Assembly: GCA_026706225.1 (NCBI GenBank)
Contig: JAPOZE010000110.1
Span: forward strand, 1-6,814
Direction: 5' to 3'
Length of the DNA stretch: 6,814 bases
Source of the DNA: Acidobacteriota bacterium
Lineage (GTDB): Bacteria; Acidobacteriota; Terriglobia; Versatilivoradales; Versatilivoraceae
Positions 1-5,311 of the stretch are shown piece after piece. The translations under genes and the position numbers were made by a program. Each line of letters begins with the position of its first letter. The first letter of the stretch is position 1. The notes below the pieces were generated by a model that worked only from the letters and a program-made list of their open reading frames with translations, made no database searches and had not been told where the DNA came from.

Positions 1-1061
1 CCCAGATCCCCCGTCGTCCGGCTCGTGTAGCGGTACCCGTAACTGCCCATCTCGGCGGCCGTCACTTCGCCTTCCCCATCCAGCTCGTCTTCCTCGAACC
101 GCAACCCCTCCCCGAATCGCAACTGCCGGTCCCGCGAGTCCCCCTCCAGGATAAAGGCCTCCAGCGTCAACTCCACCCCCTCGAGGTCCTCGGCCCGGAA
201 GTTGGACCAATAGTCAGGATCGAGCGGCATCCTCACCTCCACCGGCTCCGACTCCTGGCCGTTGCCGGCGGCGTTGACCGCGCGCAGCTCGACGGCATAG
301 ACCGTGCCGTTGAGGAGGCCTCCGACCGTGAACCCTGAGGCGTTGACCTCGTCGACGGCGCTGTCGGGGATGGGGGTCCACTCGCCGACCTCTCCCCGGC
401 CCTCCTTGAGGCGGTACTCGTAGCGCTGGATGGGAGAACCGCCGTTGTTTTCGGGCGGGATCCACTCCAGCCGCACCGCTCCGTCTCCGGGCAGGGCCGT
501 CAGGGCTGCCGGCGCCTCCGGAGGAAACAGCAGGCCACCTCCCCCACCGCCTCCGCCGCCGAATCCGCCTCCGGCCAGTGGCGTCGCCATCACCGTTTCA
601 ATCGGTCCCTTGCCCAGCCCGTTGACCGCACGCACCTCGAAGACGTGCTCCCGGCCGCCGGCCAGATTCCCCACCGTCACGCCGAGCGCCTCGGCACCTG
701 CGCTCTTCCAGAGGCCCAACCCCTCCCCTACGGCTGCGTACCGGTACTCGTAGCGGACAATGGCTGAGCCTCCGTTATCGGAGGGCAGACTCCAGCTCAG
801 CTTCACCGACCGGGTGCCGGGACTCGCCTTCAGGTCCAGCGACGAAATCGGCTCCGGCGCCGTCGCTCCCGGAGTCAAAACCCGCATCTGCAGGGTTGCC
901 TCCCTGTTGGACTCGTTGCGCCCCGAAAATTGAGCACTTCCGGCCGGTATCCGGATCCCCAGCGTGTAGTTGCCTGCCACCTCGTCGGTTCTCGGGGTCA
1001 GGGTGAGACTGAACGTCCGGCGACTGATAGTTCCGACAAAGTCATGGTTTCGCAACGTCCC
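1..1061 (-). CDS. C-terminal fragment: Ig-like stretch, two fibronectin III domains, Gly-rich hinge (runs off left edge)
   Basis: I translated this frame from about 1061 to base 1 and found no stop, so it continues beyond the window. It begins RNHDFVGTISRRTFSLTLTP and NYTLGIRIPAGSAQFSGRNE, a beta-rich Ig-like stretch I cannot name. The second FN3 runs from about 855 to 585 (VKLSWSLPSDNGGSAIVRYE, then EHVFEVRAVNGLGKGP). A glycine-rich hinge, GGGFGGGGGGGGGLL, follows at about 576-532. The third FN3 spans about 520-215 (VRLEWIPPENNGGSPIQRYE, then VYAVELRAVNAAGNGQ). The rest, 214-1, reads DPDYWSNFRAEDLEGVELTL, FGEGLRFEEDELDGEGEV and MGSYGYRYTS; its acidic motifs are unassigned. A shared 14-base run, cggtactcgtagcg at 412-425 and 742-755, marks the two FN3 domains as related copies. 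TTG at 1055 is the first formal start, but this is most likely the continuation of the upstream fragments. Confidence 0.6.
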
Positions 1062-1341
1062 CCGACCAGGGACCCGCTCCTTCGTCGTTGATGGCCTGTA
1101 CCTGCACCTCGTAGAGCGTATTCCCATCCAGCCCCGTCAAGGTCCAGAACAGCCCGGTTCCCGCCTGAACTTCGGCGAAATTATCACCGCCATATTTCCG
1201 ATAGCCCACCCGATAGCCCGTGATGTCTGAGCCTCTGTTGTCCGGTTCGGTCCACTCAACCCTCAGGCTTTCGAATGTCGCTTCAGACAGGGTCGGGGCA
1301 TCCGGAGTTCCCGGAGGCTCTTCCTCGTCCTCCACCGTGAC
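1042..1341 (-). CDS. Internal fragment: first fibronectin type III domain
   Basis: This is the third frame of the broken gene. It resumes at 1341 with VTVEDEEEPPGTPDAP, the expected finish of the preceding cadherin-like domain and a typical linker into FN3. The domain shows LRVEWTEPDNRGSDITGYRV (conserved Trp, Pro and Gly-Tyr), then FWTLTGLDGNTLYEVQVQAI (the Leu-x-x-x-Tyr-x-x-x-V pattern) and NDEGAGPWSG. It ends at a TGA (1044-1042) soon after the domain. FN3 domains are binding or spacer modules of extracellular proteins. The earliest formal start in this frame is the GTG at 1335, without a convincing ribosome site, so this is a fragment and not a gene. Confidence 0.5.
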   Translation of the reverse strand, partial: VTVEDEEEPPGTPDAPTLSEATFESLRVEWTEPDNRGSDITGYRVGYRKYGGDNFAEVQAGTGLFWTLTGLDGNTLYEVQVQAINDEGAGPWSGDVAKP

Positions 1342-1775
1342 GCGATCTCCTGCTCCGCGGTCATCACCCTCGATCCTGCCCCGCTGGTCACTCTCACCAT
1401 CACCACGTACTCGTTGTCACCGGCCGGACTCGCCTGGTCCAGCGGCGTCTCATAGTCGGGCGGCTGGCTGAAACCGAAGTCCCCCGTGACCTCCTCGATC
1501 CAAAACCGGCTGCGGTCGACTCCCCCGGAGATCGCCCAGCCCGTGACCTCGTCCCCGTCGTCGGAGTCGGTCGCCGTCAACCGCCAGCGCTCGGTCCGGT
1601 TCTCGGCGGTAGTGAAGTCCGCCGAACTCGTGACCCCGGGCGCCGTGTTGGAAGCCCCCGTGGTGTTGGAGACGGACTGGTCGTTCAAGGTCTCCGCCTG
1701 GTTGCCTACCAGGTCCTGGATCGGTCTCGACCCCGGCGTGTAGCTCACCGTGATCCCTGTGTCCATTACCCTCAA
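1263..1775 (-). CDS. Internal fragment: SwmB-like tail and cadherin-like domain
   Basis: This is the second frame of the broken gene. Meaningful protein runs from about 1757 down to 1344. It opens with GITVSYTPGSRPIQDLVGN and LNDQSVSN, which matches the end of SwmB-type domains ('VTVSYTPG...PIQD..GN') rather than the continuation of the GLUG repeat that precedes it. It then gives a cadherin-like domain: FTTAENRTERWRLTATDSD, ITGW-like VTGWAISGGVDRSRFWI, VTGDFGFSQPPDYETPLD, EYVVMVRVTSGAGSRV and MTAEQEI. A cadherin-like strand normally ends 'I-x-V-T-V'. Here the frame is lost after EI at 1344, and the downstream residues up to the stop at 1263 are nonsense. The TTG at 1775 is only the first formal start in this frame; there is no ribosome site, and I do not think translation begins here. 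Confidence 0.5.
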   Translation of the reverse strand: MRVMDTGITVSYTPGSRPIQDLVGNQAETLNDQSVSNTTGASNTAPGVTSSADFTTAENRTERWRLTATDSDDGDEVTGWAISGGVDRSRFWIEEVTGDFGFSQPPDYETPLDQASPAGDNEYVVMVRVTSGAGSRVMTAEQEIASRWRTRKSLRELRMPRPCLKRHSKA

Positions 1776-2373
1776 AGGTCGCGTGAAACGGGTTTCTCCT
1801 GGCCGTCACTTCTCGTGGGAGCGTTCTGCCAGTACTGCCCGCACCGCCGATGGGTACCCAGCCCTCACCGTCGTTCCAGTAGGTGTCGCCCGTGTCGGCC
1901 CGTCCGCTCCCGTTGGTGTCGAAATCCAGGTCGGCCTCCAGCTCGTAGCCCGAGCACCCGTTGGTGGTGGGGCAGCCCATGCCGTCGGCGGCATCCGGAA
2001 AGGCCTCAGCGTAGGCGGTCTCACCCTCGGTGGAAGGGGTTCCGTCTCCGTCCAGGTCATGGCGGACAGCGTCGAGTTCCGCCAGCGATGAGATTCCAAT
2101 CAGCCCGTCGTCGTCGGTGTCGTAGTCGATGAAGCGGCTCGACTTCGTCGTGACCAGCCCGCGGCTTTCTGGCGGGCCCGTGCCGCCGCTGTTGGGTGCC
2201 CCGGATAGCGCCGCACCGGTTCCCGGCGATTCTTCCTCGGTCGCCGTTTGCAAACTCCGATTTGCCGCGACCGGATCCGCGGGAGCCGGTGCGCTCCCCG
2301 TTCCCGACCCGGCGGTCAGCAGCACGGCGCAGGCGAGAAAAAAGACGAACCACAAATGGACACGAATGAACAC
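1450..2373 (-). CDS. N-terminal fragment: signal peptide, Ca-binding DxDxDG region, start of GLUG-like repeat
   Basis: Starts at GTG (2373-2371) with a good ribosome site, GAGG at 2382-2379, five bases away. Residues 1-22 form a signal peptide: MFIRVH followed by the hydrophobic run LWFVFFLACAVLLTAG. Residues 30-75 are low-complexity and rich in Ala, Ser, Gly and Pro, a likely linker. Residues 81-173 contain DYDTDDDGLIGISSLAEL, DLDGDG, a Cys134/Cys140 pair and DLDFDTNGSG, the acidic Ca-binding layout that precedes GLUG-type repeats in large bacterial surface proteins. Residues 198-205, ATFEGNGH, are the usual opening of such a repeat, which normally continues T-I-x-N-L. Here the sensible protein ends at 1759, and the ORF to its stop at 1450 is out-of-frame read-through of the next segment. 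The product as encoded would be a secreted, truncated 307-residue polypeptide. Confidence 0.6.
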   Translation of the reverse strand: MFIRVHLWFVFFLACAVLLTAGSGTGSAPAPADPVAANRSLQTATEEESPGTGAALSGAPNSGGTGPPESRGLVTTKSSRFIDYDTDDDGLIGISSLAELDAVRHDLDGDGTPSTEGETAYAEAFPDAADGMGCPTTNGCSGYELEADLDFDTNGSGRADTGDTYWNDGEGWVPIGGAGSTGRTLPREVTARRNPFHATFEGNGHRDHGELHAGVETDPGPGRQPGGDLERPVRLQHHGGFQHGARGHEFGGLHYRREPDRALAVDGDRLRRRGRGHGLGDLRGSRPQPVLDRGGHGGLRFQPAARL

Positions 2374-2380
2374 AAATTCC
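2351..2380. repeat. Three-copy decamer repeat (cacaaatgga-like), part of a widely dispersed sequence
   Basis: Three consecutive 10-base units, cacaaatgga, cacgaatgaa and cacaaattcc, follow the consensus CACRAATKRA. From memory, the longer form 'ACCACGAATGGACACGAATGAACACGAAT' is common in intergenic DNA of many environmental bacteria, where it yields spurious or N-terminal peptides such as FVFIRVHSW. Here it encodes residues 1-7 of the surface protein's signal peptide (FIRVHL) and contains its GTG start. The unit periodicity is seen directly; the dispersed nature is recalled and was not searched. Confidence 0.6.
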
Positions 2381-3242
2381 TCTTGATTTACCTAAAGATC
2401 ACCCAATTCAGAGTCGGACTGATCATTTGCCCCTTCACAGACACTCTCCCTTCCTCCCGAACCCTCGGCGGATCCCTTCGTGGACAACTCTTTTCCCAAG
2501 TCAGATCCCGAGCATCTCCTACTCCCCGGCCGGCAAGTAGGCTCCGTCGCCGCTGCGCTCTCCCGGGGCCCCGCCGTCGTCTAAGCGCAGGCCGATCCCT
2601 TCGTCGGCGCCTCTATCCGTGTGGTCGGCTCGCTCCGGTAGACTTTCGGCAGTCGGTTTGCTCCGGAGTTGCCGGCGTAGCGGTCGTTCGCTACCGGCGG
2701 CAGACGGTTCAATCGGCCCCGTGGCGCTATTGCGCAGGAGTTGAGCGAAATTGGACCCTCTGAACCCGAGGGCAAGGAGGAACGCCAGAAAGGTTAGGGC
2801 AATGGAGGGAATAACCCGGCGGAAGGGATCGTCCCAACACCGACACCCAGCGAGGAATCGGGCTCCCGAGAATCGGGGCGCCTGCTGAGATACCCTTGCT
2901 CGCATCGTGGAGACGGAAGGCGGTGGCCGAGAGCCGTGATGCTGTTCAGGGTGCTTCACTTGGGCCGGCGCGCCTCATCCGATCTACCCTGGGATCCGAC
3001 ACGGATTGCTCGGTCCGGGCCACGAAAAACCATGCTCCAGTCTACCATTCCGCCTACCCGAGTTCAACGGAGCGGGCCATCGGCTTGCGCTCACTTCGTG
3101 CCCTTTTGCAGGCTTGCTGGCACGAACAATGGCCGGTCAGGCGCGCACCTCGTGTTCGCTGAATCTCGATACGGATTGTCGAAGACACAAGACCGCCATT
3201 GAGGCAGGGGCGGCATGCGGTCGGAAATGCGGGACCGGGTGG
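2381..3242. other. Gene-poor intergenic stretch
   Basis: I see no gene I would defend in these 860 bases. The longest candidate is a minus-strand ORF from a GTG at 2959 down to 2519 (146 aa). It has one hydrophobic run (VIPSIALTFLAFLLALGF, about residues 49-66) and an Arg/Pro/Gly-rich remainder. It lacks a ribosome site and resembles no family I know. Overlapping ORFs in other frames at 2896-3746 on the plus strand have the Arg/Ser/Pro-rich composition expected of chance ORFs in high-GC DNA. No tRNA, rRNA or CRISPR pattern was noticed. The promoter of the broken surface protein gene should lie just above 2383, but no convincing -35/-10 pair stands out. Confidence 0.5.
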
Positions 3243-3611
3243 TCAAGCAGGCTCTTCAGGGTAAAGCTGTGCCTGCCAGGGCGGCAAGTTGACGTCGATG
3301 GGATCATCGTCCGGGCGGTAGTGTTCCACCAGGGGTTCGAGAACATCCGCCAGGAATCTCTCCACTCCACTTCTGGAGCCTTTTTCAACCACCGCCCAAG
3401 TGACGTAGAGGCGCTTGTTGGCCACGTACCTCAAGATCTGAGGATCCCTTCTGTGCTTCGAGAACCTTTCCTCGAAATCTCCCTGCCCGACGTATACCAC
3501 GCCTTTCCCGGACCAGATGACGTAGACGCCGCCTTTGCCGGAACTCCAACCGAGCTTCACAATTCTCAAGTCGCACCAGCCGTTCTCACAGATTCTCCAT
3601 TCGAGTTCCAT
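3243..3611 (-). CDS. Small stand-alone GIY-YIG nuclease-superfamily protein
   Basis: This encodes a 122-aa protein, about the size of a minimal GIY-YIG domain. ATG at 3611-3609 is preceded by GAGGGG (3623-3618) six bases away, which fixes the start. The GIY motif is GGVYVI (Tyr30) and the YIG motif is VVYVGQG (Tyr40, Gly42). These are followed by FEERFSKHRRD (Arg49, His53), a plausible metal-binding Glu in GVERFLADVLEP (Glu84), and Asn108 in DVNLPP, matching the usual Tyr, Tyr, Arg, Glu, Asn active-site order. Residues 1-27 (MELEWRICENGWCDLR) are a short N-terminal addition with two Cys. Enzymes of this fold cut DNA or RNA by a one-metal mechanism. No partner methylase, transposase or repair gene is adjacent, so the role is unknown. 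It could be a mobile, defence or housekeeping nuclease, or a catalytically silent relative. Confidence 0.8.
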   Translation of the reverse strand: MELEWRICENGWCDLRIVKLGWSSGKGGVYVIWSGKGVVYVGQGDFEERFSKHRRDPQILRYVANKRLYVTWAVVEKGSRSGVERFLADVLEPLVEHYRPDDDPIDVNLPPWQAQLYPEEPA

Positions 3612-4055
3612 CGTTCGCCCCTCAGGTTGTCAGGGATTTTTTCAACGGAAATGGCAAGTTTGCCAAGAGGCGGGGCGACGACGGCGCCGCGGTTTCACCG
3701 GCGATGCCGCCGCCCCTGGAACAACCAACTCAATCGGGAACAATAAGCTGGCCCTAAAATAGCTACCCTTAGTGATTTCAATGTGATCCTATTGATTGCT
3801 ATAGTGTTTTTATGGTGAATTCATCCGGGCCGGCGACCCGTGGCGACTCGCCTGGAACGCGGATTTCATCTTGAACAAGTCCATCCAGGATTGCCCCGAT
3901 TCCGCACAAGCCGGGGGGATGTCTCGAAGAGGAGTCCGGGGAAACGCTATTCTCATGAGGGTCGTGATCGGCATGGGCTCGCTCCGGGTCCTGCAGGTCC
4001 TGCCCGGTTTTGCGCATACTGCGCCCGGCAATGGTGGGCCCGGGGTCTGCCATGC
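3612..4055. other. Divergent intergenic spacer with an AT-rich patch
   Basis: This spacer separates the minus-strand nuclease gene from the plus-strand Rieske cluster. An AT-rich patch at about 3735-3820, set in otherwise GC-rich DNA, is where promoters would be expected. On the plus strand TTCAAT (3778-3783), a 17-base gap and TATAGT (3801-3806) give a weak promoter-like pair. On the minus strand TTGAAA lies nearby (about 3783-3778) but has no well-spaced -10. From 3820 to 4055 there are only short ORFs in several frames with no family resemblance, and a tandem 9-base near-repeat GGTCCTGCA/GGTCCTGCC at 3987-4004. I see no RNA gene. Confidence 0.45.
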
Positions 4056-4083
4056 TTGATGCCGTGGTTTTTTCCGATACAAT
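4056..4083 (+). promoter_or_regulatory. Candidate sigma-70-type promoter for the Rieske-adaptor cluster
   Basis: TTGATG (4056-4061, four of six to TTGACA) is followed by a 16-base spacer and TACAAT (4078-4083, five of six to TATAAT). Transcription would start near 4090. That would give a 5' leader of about 100 bases before the Rieske ATG, containing a short ORF at 4106-4198. The spacing and -10 match are good for a chance find in GC-rich DNA, but this is prediction only. Confidence 0.4.
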
Positions 4084-4105
4084 CTGTGCAACATCCCGAG
4101 ACACC

Positions 4106-4198
4106 ATGAACGACCCGTCGGAAAAACCAATTCGTCAGCCCTTTGGCGCGCCGTGTGCCGCAGCCGTCCATGTGCAAGAGCTCGGCGCAAAATGCTAA
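4106..4198 (+). CDS. Possible 30-codon leader ORF overlapping the Rieske gene start
   Basis: ATG at 4106 opens a 30-residue ORF (MNDPSEKPIRQPFGAPCAAA, ending ELGAKC) with stop TAA at 4196-4198. The stop overlaps the start of the Rieske gene within AAATGCTAA, where the Rieske ATG is 4192-4194. It begins about 16 bases after the predicted transcription start. Only a weak purine stretch (GAGA) precedes it. The Rieske gene itself has no good ribosome site at the normal distance, so translational coupling from this ORF would make sense. No family resemblance is seen, and it may simply be untranslated leader. The same frame stays open upstream, so the coding start is not certain. Confidence 0.25.
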   Translation: MNDPSEKPIRQPFGAPCAAAVHVQELGAKC

Positions 4199-5271
4199 GA
4201 GAACCGATCGATCAGCAGCCTGACCCCAACCTGCTTCACCCCTTTCCCGAGGGTTGGTATTTCGTCGCCAGCCGACGTTCCCTCCTGAAGGACAAGCTGA
4301 TTCAAAAGACCTGGATGGGCAAAAAGATCGTCGCCTGGTGCGACGAAGAGGGCAACATCTGCGTGGCCGAAGCGGTCTGCCCCCACCTGGGCGCCGACCT
4401 GGGTCCCGCGGCCGGAGGCATGGTGCGCGATTCCCGTCTCGTCTGCCCGTTTCACGGCTTCGAGTTCGATGTCGGCGGCCAGTGCGTCGCCACACCCTTT
4501 TCCCCGCCCCCCAAGGCCGCCGGGCTCAGGGTGTTCGAGACGCGGGCAATGCTCGACCTGGTTTTCGCCTGGTGGGGAAACAACGGGCGACCGCCGCAAT
4601 GGGACCTTCCCGAGGATCCACCGACCGGACCCGAATGGAGCGAAATGGGATACAAGACCCTCCGATTCCCCGGTCATCCCCAAGAGACAACCGAGAACGC
4701 GGTGGACTTGGCACACCTGCGCTATGTGCACGGATACGGCAACGTGAGCCGGGCCGGGCCGCTATCGGTGGAGGGCGCCTTCATCGAGAGCTCCTTCAAC
4801 TTCAAACGGACCCGGAAGATCGCCGGGGTCGCCGACCTCGTATTCGATGTCACGGCCGTCACCTGGGTCTTTGGACTGGGTTATTCGCAAGTCAATATTC
4901 ACGAACATACCATTGCCATGGATTCGCGCCTTTGGGTGCTGGCGACGCCCCTCGACGGCAAATTCATCGACTTGGTTCTGGCCGGCCAGGTGCGGGAGAT
5001 CCGTCGCCCCAAGCGGGCGATCGTCGGATTGAGGTTTATTCCGACGAACCTGCGCGCCGGCATCATGAACAGGATCATGCTGGCCATTCAAAGACAGGAA
5101 GTTCTGCAGGACGTGGTGATCTGGGGAAACAAGAGGTACCGGGCCCGCCCGCGTCTGTGCCGGTCCGACGGCGAGATCGGAAGGTATCGACGCTACTGCC
5201 AACAGTTCTATCCGGGTGACGGGGATGCCGGTCGGGACCGGCGCGAACCACCATCCATGGAGTCACAGTGA
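4192..5271 (+). CDS. Rieske [2Fe-2S] non-heme iron oxygenase, KshA/DAF-36-like
   Basis: A 359-aa oxygenase. Such proteins take electrons from a separate reductase and hydroxylate or demethylate an organic substrate. The Rieske cluster ligands are Cys63 and His65 (CPHLGA) with Cys85 and His88 (CPFHGF). The catalytic iron site is DLAHLRYVH, giving Asp172 as the bridging residue and His175 and His180 as ligands; Asp307 (LQDVVIW) is the likely third ligand. This spacing closely matches 3-ketosteroid 9-alpha-hydroxylase KshA. The ending NKRYRARP...DGEIGRYRRYCQQFYP is typical of the steroid-type Rieske group (KshA, DAF-36/Neverland, SdmA). No membrane segment is visible, so it is probably cytoplasmic. 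ATG 4192 is preferred to the GTG at 4153 because conservation begins soon after it (HPFPEGWYFVASRR) and the extension is Arg/Cys-rich. Residues 342-359 are a poorly conserved polar tail. No reductase is encoded nearby. The substrate is inferred only to be a polycyclic lipid or aromatic. Confidence 0.88.
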   Translation: MLREPIDQQPDPNLLHPFPEGWYFVASRRSLLKDKLIQKTWMGKKIVAWCDEEGNICVAEAVCPHLGADLGPAAGGMVRDSRLVCPFHGFEFDVGGQCVATPFSPPPKAAGLRVFETRAMLDLVFAWWGNNGRPPQWDLPEDPPTGPEWSEMGYKTLRFPGHPQETTENAVDLAHLRYVHGYGNVSRAGPLSVEGAFIESSFNFKRTRKIAGVADLVFDVTAVTWVFGLGYSQVNIHEHTIAMDSRLWVLATPLDGKFIDLVLAGQVREIRRPKRAIVGLRFIPTNLRAGIMNRIMLAIQRQEVLQDVVIWGNKRYRARPRLCRSDGEIGRYRRYCQQFYPGDGDAGRDRREPPSMESQ

Positions 5272-5279
5272 CTTTTTTT
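5261..5279 (+). terminator. Weak terminator-like hairpin plus T-run at the Rieske stop codon
   Basis: AGTCA (5261-5265), loop CAG and TGACT (5269-5273) form a five-base-pair stem running straight into seven T residues (5273-5279). The Rieske TGA stop (5269-5271) is inside the stem. A second palindrome, GCCGGT-CGGG-ACCGGC (5227-5242), lies just upstream in the coding sequence. The stem is short and AT-containing, so at most it would attenuate transcription before the adaptor gene. Confidence 0.3.
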
Positions 5280-5311
5280 CAGCCGTATCCCTACCCACTG
5301 AGTGGATCAGC

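Larger units (their letters stand above)
1..2373 (-). pseudogene. Broken secreted FN3/cadherin-type surface protein gene (partial, left edge)
   Basis: Four consecutive minus-strand segments in alternating frames read as one secreted multidomain protein. From N to C terminus they give a signal peptide, a DxDxDG Ca-binding region, a GLUG-like start, a SwmB-like tail, a cadherin-like domain, FN3, an Ig-like stretch, two more FN3 domains and an unrecognised C-terminal part running off the left edge. The frame changes near 1760, near 1342 and between about 1066 and 1045, so no single ORF encodes the protein. Segments two and four share a frame, while one and three share another. Proteins of this architecture are usually secreted or cell-surface adhesion modules. 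Three lesions in about 720 bases, beside intact neighbours, suggest gene decay; local sequencing or assembly error in a repetitive gene is the alternative. The segments are described separately. Confidence 0.75.

Noticed and set aside
430..753. Plus-strand ORF with a poly-proline run
   Set aside because: It is the antisense shadow of the glycine-rich hinge and FN3 domains, whose minus-strand translation has clear domain motifs.
2310..2373. Lipoprotein signal (FLAC) in the surface protein leader
   Set aside because: Cys15 lies in the middle of the hydrophobic core and the preceding residues do not fit a lipobox, so an ordinary signal peptide is more likely.
2519..2959. 146-aa minus-strand ORF with a hydrophobic segment
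   Set aside because: It has a GTG start without a ribosome site, an Arg/Pro/Gly-rich composition, overlapping open frames and no family resemblance. It is described within the intergenic entry only.
3006..3746. 246-aa plus-strand ORF, the longest plus-strand ORF in the left part
   Set aside because: It lies antisense to the GIY-YIG gene, which has motifs and a ribosome site, and its own translation has no recognisable domain.
3799..4107. Minus-strand ORF containing CGIGAILD, resembling the start of class II glutamine amidotransferases such as asparagine synthetase
   Set aside because: The Cys is internal, the following residues do not continue the family pattern, and the rest of the ORF is low-complexity. 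It is probably coincidence.
4254..5219. 321-aa plus-strand ORF inside the oxygenase gene
   Set aside because: It is an Arg/Gly/Pro-rich out-of-frame shadow of the Rieske gene.
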